Assembly (NCBI RefSeq): GCF_022179125.1
Contig: NZ_BPQG01000026.1
Location: 1 to 48,422 of the forward strand
Origin: Methylobacterium cerastii
Lineage (GTDB): Bacteria > Pseudomonadota > Alphaproteobacteria > Rhizobiales > Beijerinckiaceae
Reading direction: 5' to 3'
DNA length: 48,422 bases
Shown here in pieces: positions 14,535 through 23,052 of this stretch; positions within the stretch are counted from its first letter, which is position 1, and each line of letters begins with the position of its first letter. Under the pieces are notes generated by a model that saw only the letters and a list, made by a program, of their open reading frames with translations, had not been told where the DNA came from and ran no database searches. Both the position numbers and the translations under genes were made by a program.

Positions 14535-15794
14535 TCAGACCCGCTCCCCGGCGACGATCATCGGCTTGTCGCGACCGTTTCGAGGGTCGTGCTGCCGGTC
14601 GATCTTGAGGGCCTTGTTGCCGATCCAGGTCTTGAGCATGGCCTTGATCCGGGTCTTGCCGCCGCCGGTCTCGGCATCGATCCCGAGCACGTCGGCGACA
14701 GCGAACCCGGCCCAATTCGCGGCCTGTGCGTTCTCGGCCCAGGAGCCGGCTTTGATGGCGTCCTGAACCCTGCGCAGGTCGCCGACCTCAACCGCATCGA
14801 ACAGGCCCGGCATGGTCCAGGGCGTCACGACGCCGACGAAGTCCTCGGGGCCGTCCTGATCGTCGTTCCCGAGCCCTACGCCGACCAGCTCGCGCCAATC
14901 GGCCTTTTCCAGCGGCGGGGCCATGTTCGACTTGCCGTCATCGACCCGGAAATACCGGCGGCGGTCGGAGGATGTGACCTCGGCCTTCTCAGCCTCCTCC
15001 GGCGACATCACGTTGAGGACGCGAGCCGAGCGGACGGCACCGATCAGCGCCGACCCGCCGCGGGCGTCCTCGACGGTGTAGGTGGTTTGCCCGGCGCCGG
15101 CCTTGCGGACGTGGTGCACCAGCTCGACGCAGCAGTTGCCCGCCTCGCTGATGCCGCCCCAGGTCTTCGTCACCCGGTCGATCGACCCGTTGTCGTTCTC
15201 CGGCACCGCGTGGCAGGACACGAACGGATCGACGGTCATCACGTCGATCTGGCGCTCGCGGATCTCGGCCGTCACGGCGTCCACGACGGGGCGCATGACC
15301 GTCACGCCATCCCCGAGCTTCTGGGCGATGATGATGGGGGTATCCCGGCCGCTGTCGATGAAAAGGCGGTCGCCGATGTCCTCGGCCTCGATGCCATAGT
15401 GGAGGCAGGCCGCGGCAAGCCTGCGCTCAATCTCCTCGCGGGGGTCTTCCCCGTTCCAGATCCAGACCCGCAGCTTGTCGGGCACCGCCACGCCGAGGAG
15501 CGGCTTGCCCGTCACCATCGCTAGGGCCTCGACCAACACGAGGCTGGTCTTGCCGAGGCCGCCGGGCGCCACCGTCGCGGTTGGATAGCGACGGATGTAG
15601 TGCCGCCCGTACAGCCAGCGCCTGCGCGGGATGGTCTTCGGATCGATCCAGACGAACGGGGTTGCTCGGATCGGCCGCGGGGCCTCGTCCGTGTCCATCT
15701 CGGGCGGCGCGAACCGGTCGTCGTCGTTGAAAGACTGGACGAAGGGTTGCCGCTCAATCGCGTGCTCGGGGAATGGGCTGCCGTTCAATGCCAC
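14535..15794 (-). CDS. RecA-fold AAA ATPase, replicative helicase (RepA/AAA_25-like)
   Basis: 419 residues from the GTG at 15794, which overlaps the primase stop (GTGGCATTGA). Walker A APGGLGKT at residues 76-83, Walker B-like IDVMTVDPFVS, and HHVRKAG further on, as in hexameric RepA/DnaB-like helicases. The linker near the C-terminus contains GGGKTRIKAML, a second glycine-rich stretch. Such ATPases paired with Toprim primases form the replication module of many alphaproteobacterial prophages and plasmids. Gene order after the primase supports this. Confidence 0.85.
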   Translation of the reverse strand: MALNGSPFPEHAIERQPFVQSFNDDDRFAPPEMDTDEAPRPIRATPFVWIDPKTIPRRRWLYGRHYIRRYPTATVAPGGLGKTSLVLVEALAMVTGKPLLGVAVPDKLRVWIWNGEDPREEIERRLAAACLHYGIEAEDIGDRLFIDSGRDTPIIIAQKLGDGVTVMRPVVDAVTAEIRERQIDVMTVDPFVSCHAVPENDNGSIDRVTKTWGGISEAGNCCVELVHHVRKAGAGQTTYTVEDARGGSALIGAVRSARVLNVMSPEEAEKAEVTSSDRRRYFRVDDGKSNMAPPLEKADWRELVGVGLGNDDQDGPEDFVGVVTPWTMPGLFDAVEVGDLRRVQDAIKAGSWAENAQAANWAGFAVADVLGIDAETGGGKTRIKAMLKTWIGNKALKIDRQHDPRNGRDKPMIVAGERV

Positions 15795-16708
15795 GCGGGG
15801 GTGCCCTCCCGGATTTGGTCGTTCATGTCCTTCCCGACCTTCGGGAGAACGATATCGACGGCCCGGCCCGCACGGTGCCAGCGGGTGCCGACCTCGCGGC
15901 ATGCCTGATCGCTAGCGCCTGCGTCGCGCTCGCCGAGCAGGCTCAAGGCGTCGATGCCGGGTAGCAGGGGGAAGGCGGCGATCCCCGCCGTGGAGCCCAG
16001 CGCCCAGACGGGGCGCAGGCCGATCTGACGGGCGGCTAGGCAGCTTTCGATGCCTTCGCCAATCGTCAGGCCGGTGGTCACGGTGTCCTCAGCGTCGAGC
16101 ATCACAGCGGCGCCGGCTGCGACCCCGAGCATCCGACGCCCGACCTTCACGCCCTCCGGCGTCAGCGCCGTCCGGTGGACGCCGACGATCTCGCCCGTTC
16201 GCACGCAACGGAGCGCGGCGACCATGGCCGGCACGGTATTCTCGCCCCATGCGCAGGCCGGGTGAAACCGGATGACATCTCCTGCGACCTCGGACGGGAG
16301 GTCCAAGCAGCGCGACCGCAGATAGTCTTCTACGATGGTGCTCTTCGGATCGCGCGCCGTCGCCCAGATCCCGCGGGCTTGCCGCTGTCGGCGCAGCAAC
16401 GCGGCGCGTTCGACCTCCTCGGCACGCTGGCGGGCGGCACGGCGCCGCTCGACCTCGACCGGGTCGGGTTCGTGGGACTGACGCCACCGATCGACCGGGA
16501 GGCCGAGGGCGTCCGCCACGTAATCGCGGCAGGCGCGGAAATCGTCACCCGCGTGCGAGTAGACGATGAAGCCGTCCGGCGACGCGTCGCTGAGGCGGAT
16601 CGATAAGCTGCGGTCTTTGGCGCTGTGGTTCGGTCCAGGGGCAAGCACTTGGCCGCCGTGGACCTGCCCTCTCAACGCCCTGGCGATCTCGGCGAGGGTT
16701 GCCGTCAT
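15785..16708 (-). CDS. Toprim-domain DNA primase
   Basis: 307 residues from ATG 16708, which overlaps the stop of the upstream gene. The N-terminal part has a helicase/primase-like start (VLAPGPNHSAKDRSLSIRLS). The C-terminal Toprim domain shows LTIGEGIESCLAAR (catalytic Glu) and LGERDAGA (Asp). No zinc-ribbon cysteine set is evident. Acts with the downstream helicase to start replication of the element. Confidence 0.85.
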   Translation of the reverse strand: MTATLAEIARALRGQVHGGQVLAPGPNHSAKDRSLSIRLSDASPDGFIVYSHAGDDFRACRDYVADALGLPVDRWRQSHEPDPVEVERRRAARQRAEEVERAALLRRQRQARGIWATARDPKSTIVEDYLRSRCLDLPSEVAGDVIRFHPACAWGENTVPAMVAALRCVRTGEIVGVHRTALTPEGVKVGRRMLGVAAGAAVMLDAEDTVTTGLTIGEGIESCLAARQIGLRPVWALGSTAGIAAFPLLPGIDALSLLGERDAGASDQACREVGTRWHRAGRAVDIVLPKVGKDMNDQIREGTPAWH

Positions 16709-17175
16709 TGGCGCCGGTCCTCCATGTCGAGGCGATCGGTGATCGTGCTGAGCCAGTCGTACTGGCGCACAGTCAGCTCGCGCCGGGATGCGGAAATTTC
16801 GGAGACGAAGGCGCGCTCGCGATCGGAGAGGCGCCCCCGATCCGCGTTGCGGCAGAACAAAGCCATCCGGCGGTGGATCGCCGATTGCGTGGGCGTGAAC
16901 ACCGATGCCTTGCGCCGGCTCGGGCGATAGTCGGGCGCCGGCCTTGTCGAGGCTGAACGCCACCGTGCCGTGTCCCATTCCGGCGGGGTCCGGGACAGAA
17001 CGGGGATCTCGGTCCGAACCGGGATCGCGGCGGCAAGGTCATGGTAGGACAGACCCTCGCCTTGCAGCACGCGGCCGATGGCGCGACAGGCGCCAAGCGC
17101 CTCGCCGTCTACCGGGCTCCCGAGCGTGGGGACTATCCGGCGCACCTTTTCAGGGATCGCGGGGGCACTGGTCAT
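16705..17175 (-). CDS. Hypothetical protein of the replication operon
   Basis: 156 residues, start overlapping the preceding gene (ATGA) and stop overlapping the primase start. A variable, Pro/Arg-rich middle, then a helical end (DRERAFVSEISASRRELTVR, then QYDWLSTITDRL). Position suggests a replication accessory role; no domain recognised. Confidence 0.65.
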   Translation of the reverse strand: MTSAPAIPEKVRRIVPTLGSPVDGEALGACRAIGRVLQGEGLSYHDLAAAIPVRTEIPVLSRTPPEWDTARWRSASTRPAPDYRPSRRKASVFTPTQSAIHRRMALFCRNADRGRLSDRERAFVSEISASRRELTVRQYDWLSTITDRLDMEDRRQ

Positions 17176-17354
17176 CGCGCGCCTCGCATATTCTCGGGCG
17201 TGGCGTAGGCCAGTGATGCAATCACGGCGGCGAGTGCCGGGCTTTGCACGCGGGTAAGAACGGCGCGGGTGCGCAGATCCTCGACGGCAGGGGTATCGAA
17301 TTGAGGGGTCGGGACGGATTGCCGCCTTGGGCGGTTTCGGGTATTAGCTGACAT
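17172..17354 (-). CDS. Small protein, first gene of the replication operon
   Basis: 60 residues. Basic N-terminus (SANTRNRPRRQS) and a helical end (RVQSPALAAVIASLAYATPE). Coupled by ATGA overlap to the next gene. Confidence 0.55.
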   Translation of the reverse strand: MSANTRNRPRRQSVPTPQFDTPAVEDLRTRAVLTRVQSPALAAVIASLAYATPENMRGAR

Positions 17355-17370
17355 GCAGATTTAGCCTTTT

Positions 17371-17411
17371 CGGCCCCGCGCGAGCAGCCCTCGTGTCGGG
17401 GCCGTTTTTTT
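17371..17411 (+). terminator. Rho-independent terminator on the plus strand
   Basis: CGGCCCCG (17371-17378) pairs with CGGGGCCG (17397-17404) and is followed by seven T. It faces the plus strand although both flanking genes are on the minus strand, so its transcript would be antisense to 17172-17354 or to the leader between them. Confidence 0.65.
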
Positions 17412-17463
17412 GCGCTGGGCGGCTTCGGAGAGCCGGCAGGCCATTGCCCGCCGACGGGCGGGG

Positions 17464-17700
17464 TTAGGCGGCGACAGGCTCCGCCACTTCGATCCCGAGG
17501 AGACGAAGCGTCTCGACGGGCGGGATCATGGGCGTGCGCCCGACCCAGACGGCTTTGATCTCCTTGCGGTGGATCGCCTTGTAGAGGGCAGCCGGCGAGC
17601 GGTTCGTGACGCCTGCGATGTCTTTCACCGCCGACTGAATTCCCTCTCGGGCGCGCTTTTCGACTTCCGTCTGTCGAACGATGGGCTCGCGATCAGTCAC
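17464..17700 (-). CDS. Small HTH DNA-binding protein
   Basis: 78 residues. A helix-turn-helix-like core (VKDIAGVTNRSPAALYKAIH, then RKEIKAVWVGRTPMI) resembles excisionase/MerR-type small regulators. Divergent from the RHH gene at 17864; the two may form the switch that controls the replication operon. Confidence 0.65.
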   Translation of the reverse strand: MTDREPIVRQTEVEKRAREGIQSAVKDIAGVTNRSPAALYKAIHRKEIKAVWVGRTPMIPPVETLRLLGIEVAEPVAA

Positions 17701-17786
17701 GTGCCGACCTCCTATGCTTCCGCGCGACTGCGCGTCCTGGGAGGCATAATGCGCCTGCGCCGCTCGATGTCAACATAGGTGATGAC

Positions 17787-17820
17787 GGCAACGCGGTTTC
17801 ATGTTGCCTGTCCAAACCGC
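17787..17820. promoter_or_regulatory. Overlapping inverted repeats between divergent regulators
   Basis: GGCAAC (17787-17792) pairs with GTTGCC (17803-17808), and GCGGTTT (17793-17799) with AAACCGC (17814-17820), all in the divergent interval upstream of the RHH gene. Good operator candidate for either regulator. Confidence 0.45.
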
Positions 17821-17863
17821 TGATGATAACTCAGGGAACGAGAGAGACGAGAGAGGCAAGACC

Positions 17864-18433
17864 ATGCCAAAGACCGCCACCCCAAAAGGGGCTGCCGAGC
17901 GGATTACCGTTCAAGCGAGGACCACTGCTCAGACGCGGGAGCGGTTGGAGCAGGCGGCAAAGAAATCCGGCCGGTCCCTGTCCCAGGAACTTGAGTTCCG
18001 TTTGGATCAATCGCTGATTAGCGACGACATCGTTTCGGAAATTGCCTCCCGAAGCGAATTGAACATAATTGAGATGTTTGGCGGCCCGCAGACTTATAGC
18101 TTGTTGTGCGACCTTAGGGACGTTGTCTGCGCTGTAGAGACGGACCTTGGAGGCCCATGGCACAGCAAGGCCGAAGGCAAATCTAGCCTTTACAGAGTTT
18201 TAGAGGCTGTATTGCCGACCTTGATTAGGTCTGATCGATCGGGTGAGCTTCGTAAGGATGCAATGGGCCGATTTTTTGAAATCGCCAATCTCGTCCCGAA
18301 GGTGGATCGTGTCTATCCGAAACCAGCCCCCCCCGAGGGGCTTCGTTTTATGTCGGAAGAGGAACGTCTGAAATTCTTTTACTTGAACGAGGACAATGCG
18401 AAAGACCGAAAGGAACAGCCCCCGCCGGAATGA
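17864..18433 (+). CDS. Arc/RHH-type DNA-binding regulator
   Basis: 189 residues from ATG 17864 (AGAGG about 8 bases upstream). Residues about 12-50 form an Arc-like ribbon-helix-helix: RITVQARTTAQTRERLEQAA then SLSQELEFRLDQSL. A C-terminal extension of about 130 residues is helical and charged, with no family recognised. Less GC-rich than the phage genes. Likely represses across the 17700-17864 gap. Confidence 0.7.
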   Translation: MPKTATPKGAAERITVQARTTAQTRERLEQAAKKSGRSLSQELEFRLDQSLISDDIVSEIASRSELNIIEMFGGPQTYSLLCDLRDVVCAVETDLGGPWHSKAEGKSSLYRVLEAVLPTLIRSDRSGELRKDAMGRFFEIANLVPKVDRVYPKPAPPEGLRFMSEEERLKFFYLNEDNAKDRKEQPPPE

Positions 18434-18593
18434 TTACCATCCCTTCTGGACATGCGGCGGCTTGACGCACCTTAGCTTAAATCAAGCGCGGGGAATACGA
18501 CAGCAACGCAGGCAACTGAGTAGACAGATAGACTTGTGACACGTCAGACCTGAATGTGCATTACTCCTCGAATGCTTTTCGGGGAGTTCCAAC

Positions 18594-18809
18594 GTGCGCT
18601 CGACCTACGACGAGTTCCTGACCCTCCGCCTTCCGCGCGATCTGCGGGCCGCTCTCGACGGCGAGGCCCGCGCCGCTGGCGTGAAGGTCTCTGTTGCGAC
18701 GCGCAACGCGCTCGCGGTCGGCCTCGCCTCGATCCGCTCCCATCCTTCGCCCGACCCGCGCGATCCGTCGCCGGGTTCCCCTGCTGCCTCGATGCGGGCG
18801 GCTGCGTGA
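18594..18809 (+). CDS. Small RHH-like protein
   Basis: 71 residues from a GTG preceded by GGGGAG. LTLRLPRDLRAALDGEAR and VATRNALAVGLAS fit a CopG/Arc-type fold, followed by a Pro/Ser-rich tail. The 18434-18593 gap has no gene. Confidence 0.5.
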   Translation: MRSTYDEFLTLRLPRDLRAALDGEARAAGVKVSVATRNALAVGLASIRSHPSPDPRDPSPGSPAASMRAAA

Positions 18810-18823
18810 TGGGTGGCCGTCGT

Positions 18824-19114
18824 TCAGTTCACCTTGTCTTTCGGCGGGGATGTGACGGCCTCAATCGCTTGGCCAAGCTGCGCGTGGAAGGCTCGTGCGA
18901 AGTCGATATCGAAGCGCAGTCGCGCGGCGATGATGTTTTGAGCTTGCAGTTGGTTGTCAGGGCCGACGCCGGCCCCGCTCGTCGCAAGGGTGACTTCGAA
19001 GAGGCTTCCAACAAAGCCGAGGTTGAGCGTCTGGTTTATGATGCGAACCGGCACGTTGTCGGGATCTCGCAGAGGTATGACCATCGACTGGGCGTTCTCG
19101 GCGTCGTCCGTCAT
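18824..19114 (-). CDS. Hypothetical protein
   Basis: 96 residues from ATG 19114, chosen because GAGG lies 8 bases upstream; the frame stays open to a GTG at 19180. PVRIINQTLNLGFVGSLFEV then AARLRFDIDFARAFHAQLGQ is typical of a small beta/alpha protein of the DUF3467 type, but I am not certain. Divergent from the GNAT-like gene. Confidence 0.6.
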   Translation of the reverse strand: MTDDAENAQSMVIPLRDPDNVPVRIINQTLNLGFVGSLFEVTLATSGAGVGPDNQLQAQNIIAARLRFDIDFARAFHAQLGQAIEAVTSPPKDKVN

Positions 19115-19260
19115 GGCAATAACCTCGCACAGATGGTTCGGCAGGTTGGCGATGCGGGCGTTGGCGTCGCTGCTGCTCACACTGACATTGCCGATGTAGC
19201 GCGCTCAGATCATCCCTGTCGCCCGCAAATTCCGAGCGCCAATATCCGGGCGGCGGCGTG

Positions 19261-19905
19261 ATGTCGGACGACTCCCGCACCCTCGGCGAGATCCTGGGCG
19301 TTCCTGATTGGACTGCGCGTCCGGCCGGCGAGCTGACGGGCGGTCGCTCCGACGCAACGCAGGCCGATGTTGCTGCTGCCGTCGCCGAGCTGCCGGGCGT
19401 TGCCGATCCGTCCAACCGGCCGATCCGTCTCGAACTCGGCGACACCGAGGACGTGATTGCGAATTGGGTGAAGATCGGCACCGGGCGCCCGCTCGGCGGG
19501 CAGCCGATGTGGCTCCGCTACATCCATGCTGACCGGCAACGCGGCCTCGTCCTCGTCGTCAACGCCCCGCACCCCTGCGGCGAGGCCGATCTAATCGTTG
19601 TCGGCGAGCCGGGCGTGCTCTGCCGCTCGATCATCCGCGATGTCTGCCGGTGGGCGTTTTGGGGCGTCGGGCTCTGGCGCCTCGTCGCCCGCATCCCGGC
19701 CCATCGGTCCGACCTGCAAGACCTCGCCCGCCGCGCCGGCTTCCGGTTCGAGGGCGTGAGCCGCGGCTTCTTCGGCGGCGTCGTCGGCGGCGGTGATGCT
19801 CAGGTCTGGGCCATGAACGGGGCGGACTGTCCCTGGCTCCCTCGTCAGCCACTCGCGATCCCTGCGGCCGACACTTCCCCCCGATCCAGCGAACAGGTGC
19901 ACTGA
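19261..19905 (+). CDS. GNAT-fold acetyltransferase-like phage protein
   Basis: 214 residues from ATG 19261 (GTG 19258 in frame). The middle to C-terminal part (IIRDVCRWAFWGVGLWRLVA, then DLQDLARRAGFRFEGVSRGF) follows the beta4-alpha3-beta5 pattern of GNAT proteins. These are often encoded among phage head genes with unknown substrate. Its stop overlaps the next start (TGATG). Confidence 0.65.
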   Translation: MSDDSRTLGEILGVPDWTARPAGELTGGRSDATQADVAAAVAELPGVADPSNRPIRLELGDTEDVIANWVKIGTGRPLGGQPMWLRYIHADRQRGLVLVVNAPHPCGEADLIVVGEPGVLCRSIIRDVCRWAFWGVGLWRLVARIPAHRSDLQDLARRAGFRFEGVSRGFFGGVVGGGDAQVWAMNGADCPWLPRQPLAIPAADTSPRSSEQVH

Positions 19906-20798
19906 TGGGCCTCCTCGATCTTTTCACGGGGGCCGCGTCCGAGCGTGCCGCCAAGAATAACCGGAGCACGATCGCCACCGGTCTCAACCAGGCTTCGACC
20001 GCGCTCGGCGACAACTACACCAGCGCCAACAACATTCTGACCAGCAACGCGCTGCCGGCCCTTGGCGCCGGATATGCGCAGGCTCGGACAGATGTCGGGA
20101 ACCAATACGGTCAAACCCAAGGCTACCTCGGGCAGCAGGGCGATTTGTACGGCCACTTGGCCCAAGGGGGGCAGGGTGCATACGATCGATATTTGAACGC
20201 GACGGGCGCGAACGGTGCTGCTGGATCGGCTGCCGCGACGGCCGACTTTCACGCGGCACCGGGCTACCAGTACCAGCAAGATCAGGCCCTGGATGCCGTT
20301 CAGCGTAGTGCTGCCGCTCGTGGCGGTCTGGCGGGCGGCAATGCGACGGCTGATATATTGAAGACCGCTACTGGATTAGCGGATCAGTCGTATCAGACAT
20401 ACGTCTCGAACCTCGGGAACGCGGCCAATAGCTACGGAACCGCTTTGGCAGGGCAGTCTCAGAGCCTCGGCGCCCAAGCCAATGCGAGCCAGAATTACGG
20501 GGCGCAGCTTGGGGCGCTCGGCACCGGGCTCGGAACCGGACAGGCCGGCATCTACGGGCAGCAGGCGAACAACCTGACCAATCTCGGCAACGCGCAGGCC
20601 GGCGTGATCGGCAATGCGACCAACGCCTACGTGTCGAACAACAACAACCTTGCCCAGAGCCAGAACGCAGCCGGCGCCAACATCCTGAACGGCGCTCTCG
20701 GGGTCGCCAACCTGTTCGCCAGCCCCGCGGGCGCGGCTGCGGGCGGCGGCTCGGCCGGCGGCAACATCCTCTCGGCCTTCAGCAGCCTTTTCAAGTGA
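19905..20798 (+). CDS. Phage DNA-ejection/internal virion-like protein
   Basis: 297 residues, rich in Ala, Gly, Asn and Gln with long low-complexity helical stretches (ANNLTNLGNAQAGVIGNATN). Starts MGLLDLFTGAASERAA. Composition and position before a virion transglycosylase match podovirus ejection proteins of the P22 gp7/gp20 type. This rests on context more than sequence. Confidence 0.6.
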   Translation: MGLLDLFTGAASERAAKNNRSTIATGLNQASTALGDNYTSANNILTSNALPALGAGYAQARTDVGNQYGQTQGYLGQQGDLYGHLAQGGQGAYDRYLNATGANGAAGSAAATADFHAAPGYQYQQDQALDAVQRSAAARGGLAGGNATADILKTATGLADQSYQTYVSNLGNAANSYGTALAGQSQSLGAQANASQNYGAQLGALGTGLGTGQAGIYGQQANNLTNLGNAQAGVIGNATNAYVSNNNNLAQSQNAAGANILNGALGVANLFASPAGAAAGGGSAGGNILSAFSSLFK

Positions 20799-20805
20799 GA
20801 GCACC

Positions 20806-23052
20806 ATGAGCGGCGGCTTCGGACTCCCCATCGTCAACATCGCCGGTCCGCTCGCGGAACTCGGGAAGTCATTTGGCCAGGGCTACGATCGGGCACAGGC
20901 GCCCGAACTCCTGCGCGCTGCGCTACAGGCGCAAGGCGGCGGACAGGCCGCTCCTGGCACTCTAGGCGCGCTGGGATCGCCCTATGGCGCTCCGCAGCAG
21001 CCGGCCTTGAGCGCGCTCGGCGAGCAGCCGCAGGCTCGCCCGATCTCCTTCGCCTCAAACACCGGCCCGGCCGGCGATTATCTCGCGACGACGCGTGCGA
21101 CGGAGAGCGGGGGCAACGATACGGCCAAAAACCCGACCTCGACGGCGACGGGGCGCTACCAGTTCACGGGTCAGACCTGGGCCGGGCTCGCTCGAAAATA
21201 CCCGGAACTCGGGTTGACCGCAGATGGCCGCACCGACCCTGCGCAGCAGGAAAAGGCGATGCAGGCGTTCACGAACGATAACGCCCGCGTCCTCACGTCC
21301 AAGGGCATCCCGATCACGCCCGGCAACCTCTACGTCTCGCACTTCCTCGGCGAGGCAGGCGGGCCGCGGTTCATTGCGGGCGCGATGTCGAACCCGGATG
21401 CGCCGGCCTCGGCCTTCGTTGATCCGAAGGCGGTCGCGGCCAACCGCTCGATCTTCCTCAACAAGGACGGCTCGCCGAAGACGGCTGGCGAGGTCTATGC
21501 CGAGCGGACCAGTCGTTATGGCGGCACCCGAGCCCCGCAACAGGTGGCGAGCGCCGATCCGAACGCGGCCGACATGCCGGCGGTGGGTGCGCAGGAGGCC
21601 GAGTTTCGCATTCTGGGGCAGGACGCCGCTCAGGCGCCGGTTGCGGGATCGTCGGGCATCCCAGCCTCAGCGGCTCGCGCCGTCGGTCTGCCGGGTGCGG
21701 GGGGTCAAGCTCGCCAGATTGATCCGGCCCTGCTGTCTCGGATGCTCGACAACCAATTCACCGCGCCGATCGCGAACCAGATCATCGCTAGCCAGTTCAA
21801 GACCGGCGAGGATTACGCCTTCACGGCGGTGGGGGATCAGTTCTACCGGACCAACAAGCGCACCGGCTCGGTGGAGTTGGTGCCGGGGGTCTCGAAGCCG
21901 CAGACCACCGTCGTGGCGCCCGGCTCCACGCTCGTGGATCAGGTCACGGGCAGGCCGCTCTATTCCGCGGCAGCCAAGCCCGAGAGCGTCGCGGCGGGTA
22001 GCCGTCTGGTCGATCCGAACACGGGGCGGGAAGTCTACTCCGCCCCTGACAAGCCGGTCTCGGTCGCGCCGGGTGCCCGCCTGGTCAATCCGAATGACGG
22101 TCGCGAGGTCTACGCCGCGCCGGAGAAGTCGGCGACGCCTTCGTTCGTCCAGATGAACGGCCGGCTTCTGCTGACGGACCCGGACAGCGGGCAGGCCCGC
22201 GACGTGACACCGGCCGACCTTCCGCAGGGCTACCGCCCGGCGACCCCAGCCGAGCGCAAGTCCTACGGCGTCAACGAGACGACGCCGCTCGCGATCGGAC
22301 CGGACGGCAAGCCGCAGAGCCTTGGCGGGCAGACCATCAACGTGAACCCCGGTGAGCGGGCGCAGGACGCCGCAATCGGCGCCGACTACGGCAAGCGATT
22401 TGTCGAGTACCAGCGCGGGGCCGGTGCCGCGGGCAGCACCTTGGCGACGATCACGACTATGGAGCGGGCGATGAACACGCCAGGCTTCTACTCGGGCACG
22501 GGCGGTCCGGCGCGTCTCGCCTTCAATCGCGGGCTGGAAAGCCTCGGCGTGAAGGACAAGGGCTCGGCAGCGCCGGCCGAGGTGTTCGACGCGCTCTCGA
22601 ACCGCGTCATCCTCGACGGCCTGGGCGGCTCGCTCGGGGCCGGCATCTCGAACGGCGACCGCGACTTCATCCAGCGCACCGCCCCGGATCTCGCGAAGAC
22701 GCCGGAGGGCAACCGCCAGCTTCTCGGTCTCGCTCGCTCCATGGCACAGCGCCAAAAGGACGTTGCGCAGCTCGCCCGCGATTACGCGAAGGCGAACGGC
22801 GGCCGTCTCGACATGGGCTTTGACGAACGCCTGTCGGAATGGGCCGCGGCCAATCCCCTGACGCCTGGCGGGGCACCGCGTGCGCAGGGCGGGCAGCCTC
22901 AAGCCGGACAGCCTCGGCAGGCCGCACCTCAGTCGCAGGCTGCTCCCGTCCCTGCGCAGGCCGCCCCGCCGCGGGCGCCGGCCATGCCGCAGGGCCAGCC
23001 CGCGCCGTCCGATCTTGAAGCCGAAGCACGCCGCAGGGGGCTCATTCGATGA
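20806..23052 (+). CDS. Virion-associated lytic transglycosylase
   Basis: 748 residues. A lysozyme-like domain spans about residues 85-220, with the catalytic Glu context ATESGG (E100) and GRYQF at 116-120. It would cut peptidoglycan during DNA entry. Three ~24-residue repeats (GSRLVDPNTGREVY, GARLVNPNDGREVY and a diverged one) occupy residues about 367-444. A Pro/Gln/Ala-rich tail follows. It overlaps the next gene by 4 bases. Probably forms an ejection complex with its neighbours. Confidence 0.75.
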   Translation: MSGGFGLPIVNIAGPLAELGKSFGQGYDRAQAPELLRAALQAQGGGQAAPGTLGALGSPYGAPQQPALSALGEQPQARPISFASNTGPAGDYLATTRATESGGNDTAKNPTSTATGRYQFTGQTWAGLARKYPELGLTADGRTDPAQQEKAMQAFTNDNARVLTSKGIPITPGNLYVSHFLGEAGGPRFIAGAMSNPDAPASAFVDPKAVAANRSIFLNKDGSPKTAGEVYAERTSRYGGTRAPQQVASADPNAADMPAVGAQEAEFRILGQDAAQAPVAGSSGIPASAARAVGLPGAGGQARQIDPALLSRMLDNQFTAPIANQIIASQFKTGEDYAFTAVGDQFYRTNKRTGSVELVPGVSKPQTTVVAPGSTLVDQVTGRPLYSAAAKPESVAAGSRLVDPNTGREVYSAPDKPVSVAPGARLVNPNDGREVYAAPEKSATPSFVQMNGRLLLTDPDSGQARDVTPADLPQGYRPATPAERKSYGVNETTPLAIGPDGKPQSLGGQTINVNPGERAQDAAIGADYGKRFVEYQRGAGAAGSTLATITTMERAMNTPGFYSGTGGPARLAFNRGLESLGVKDKGSAAPAEVFDALSNRVILDGLGGSLGAGISNGDRDFIQRTAPDLAKTPEGNRQLLGLARSMAQRQKDVAQLARDYAKANGGRLDMGFDERLSEWAAANPLTPGGAPRAQGGQPQAGQPRQAAPQSQAAPVPAQAAPPRAPAMPQGQPAPSDLEAEARRRGLIR

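Noticed and set aside
14448-15524. 358-residue plus-strand frame opposite the helicase gene
   Set aside because: Helicase Walker motifs are on the minus strand; the plus frame is an Asp/His/Val-rich mirror.
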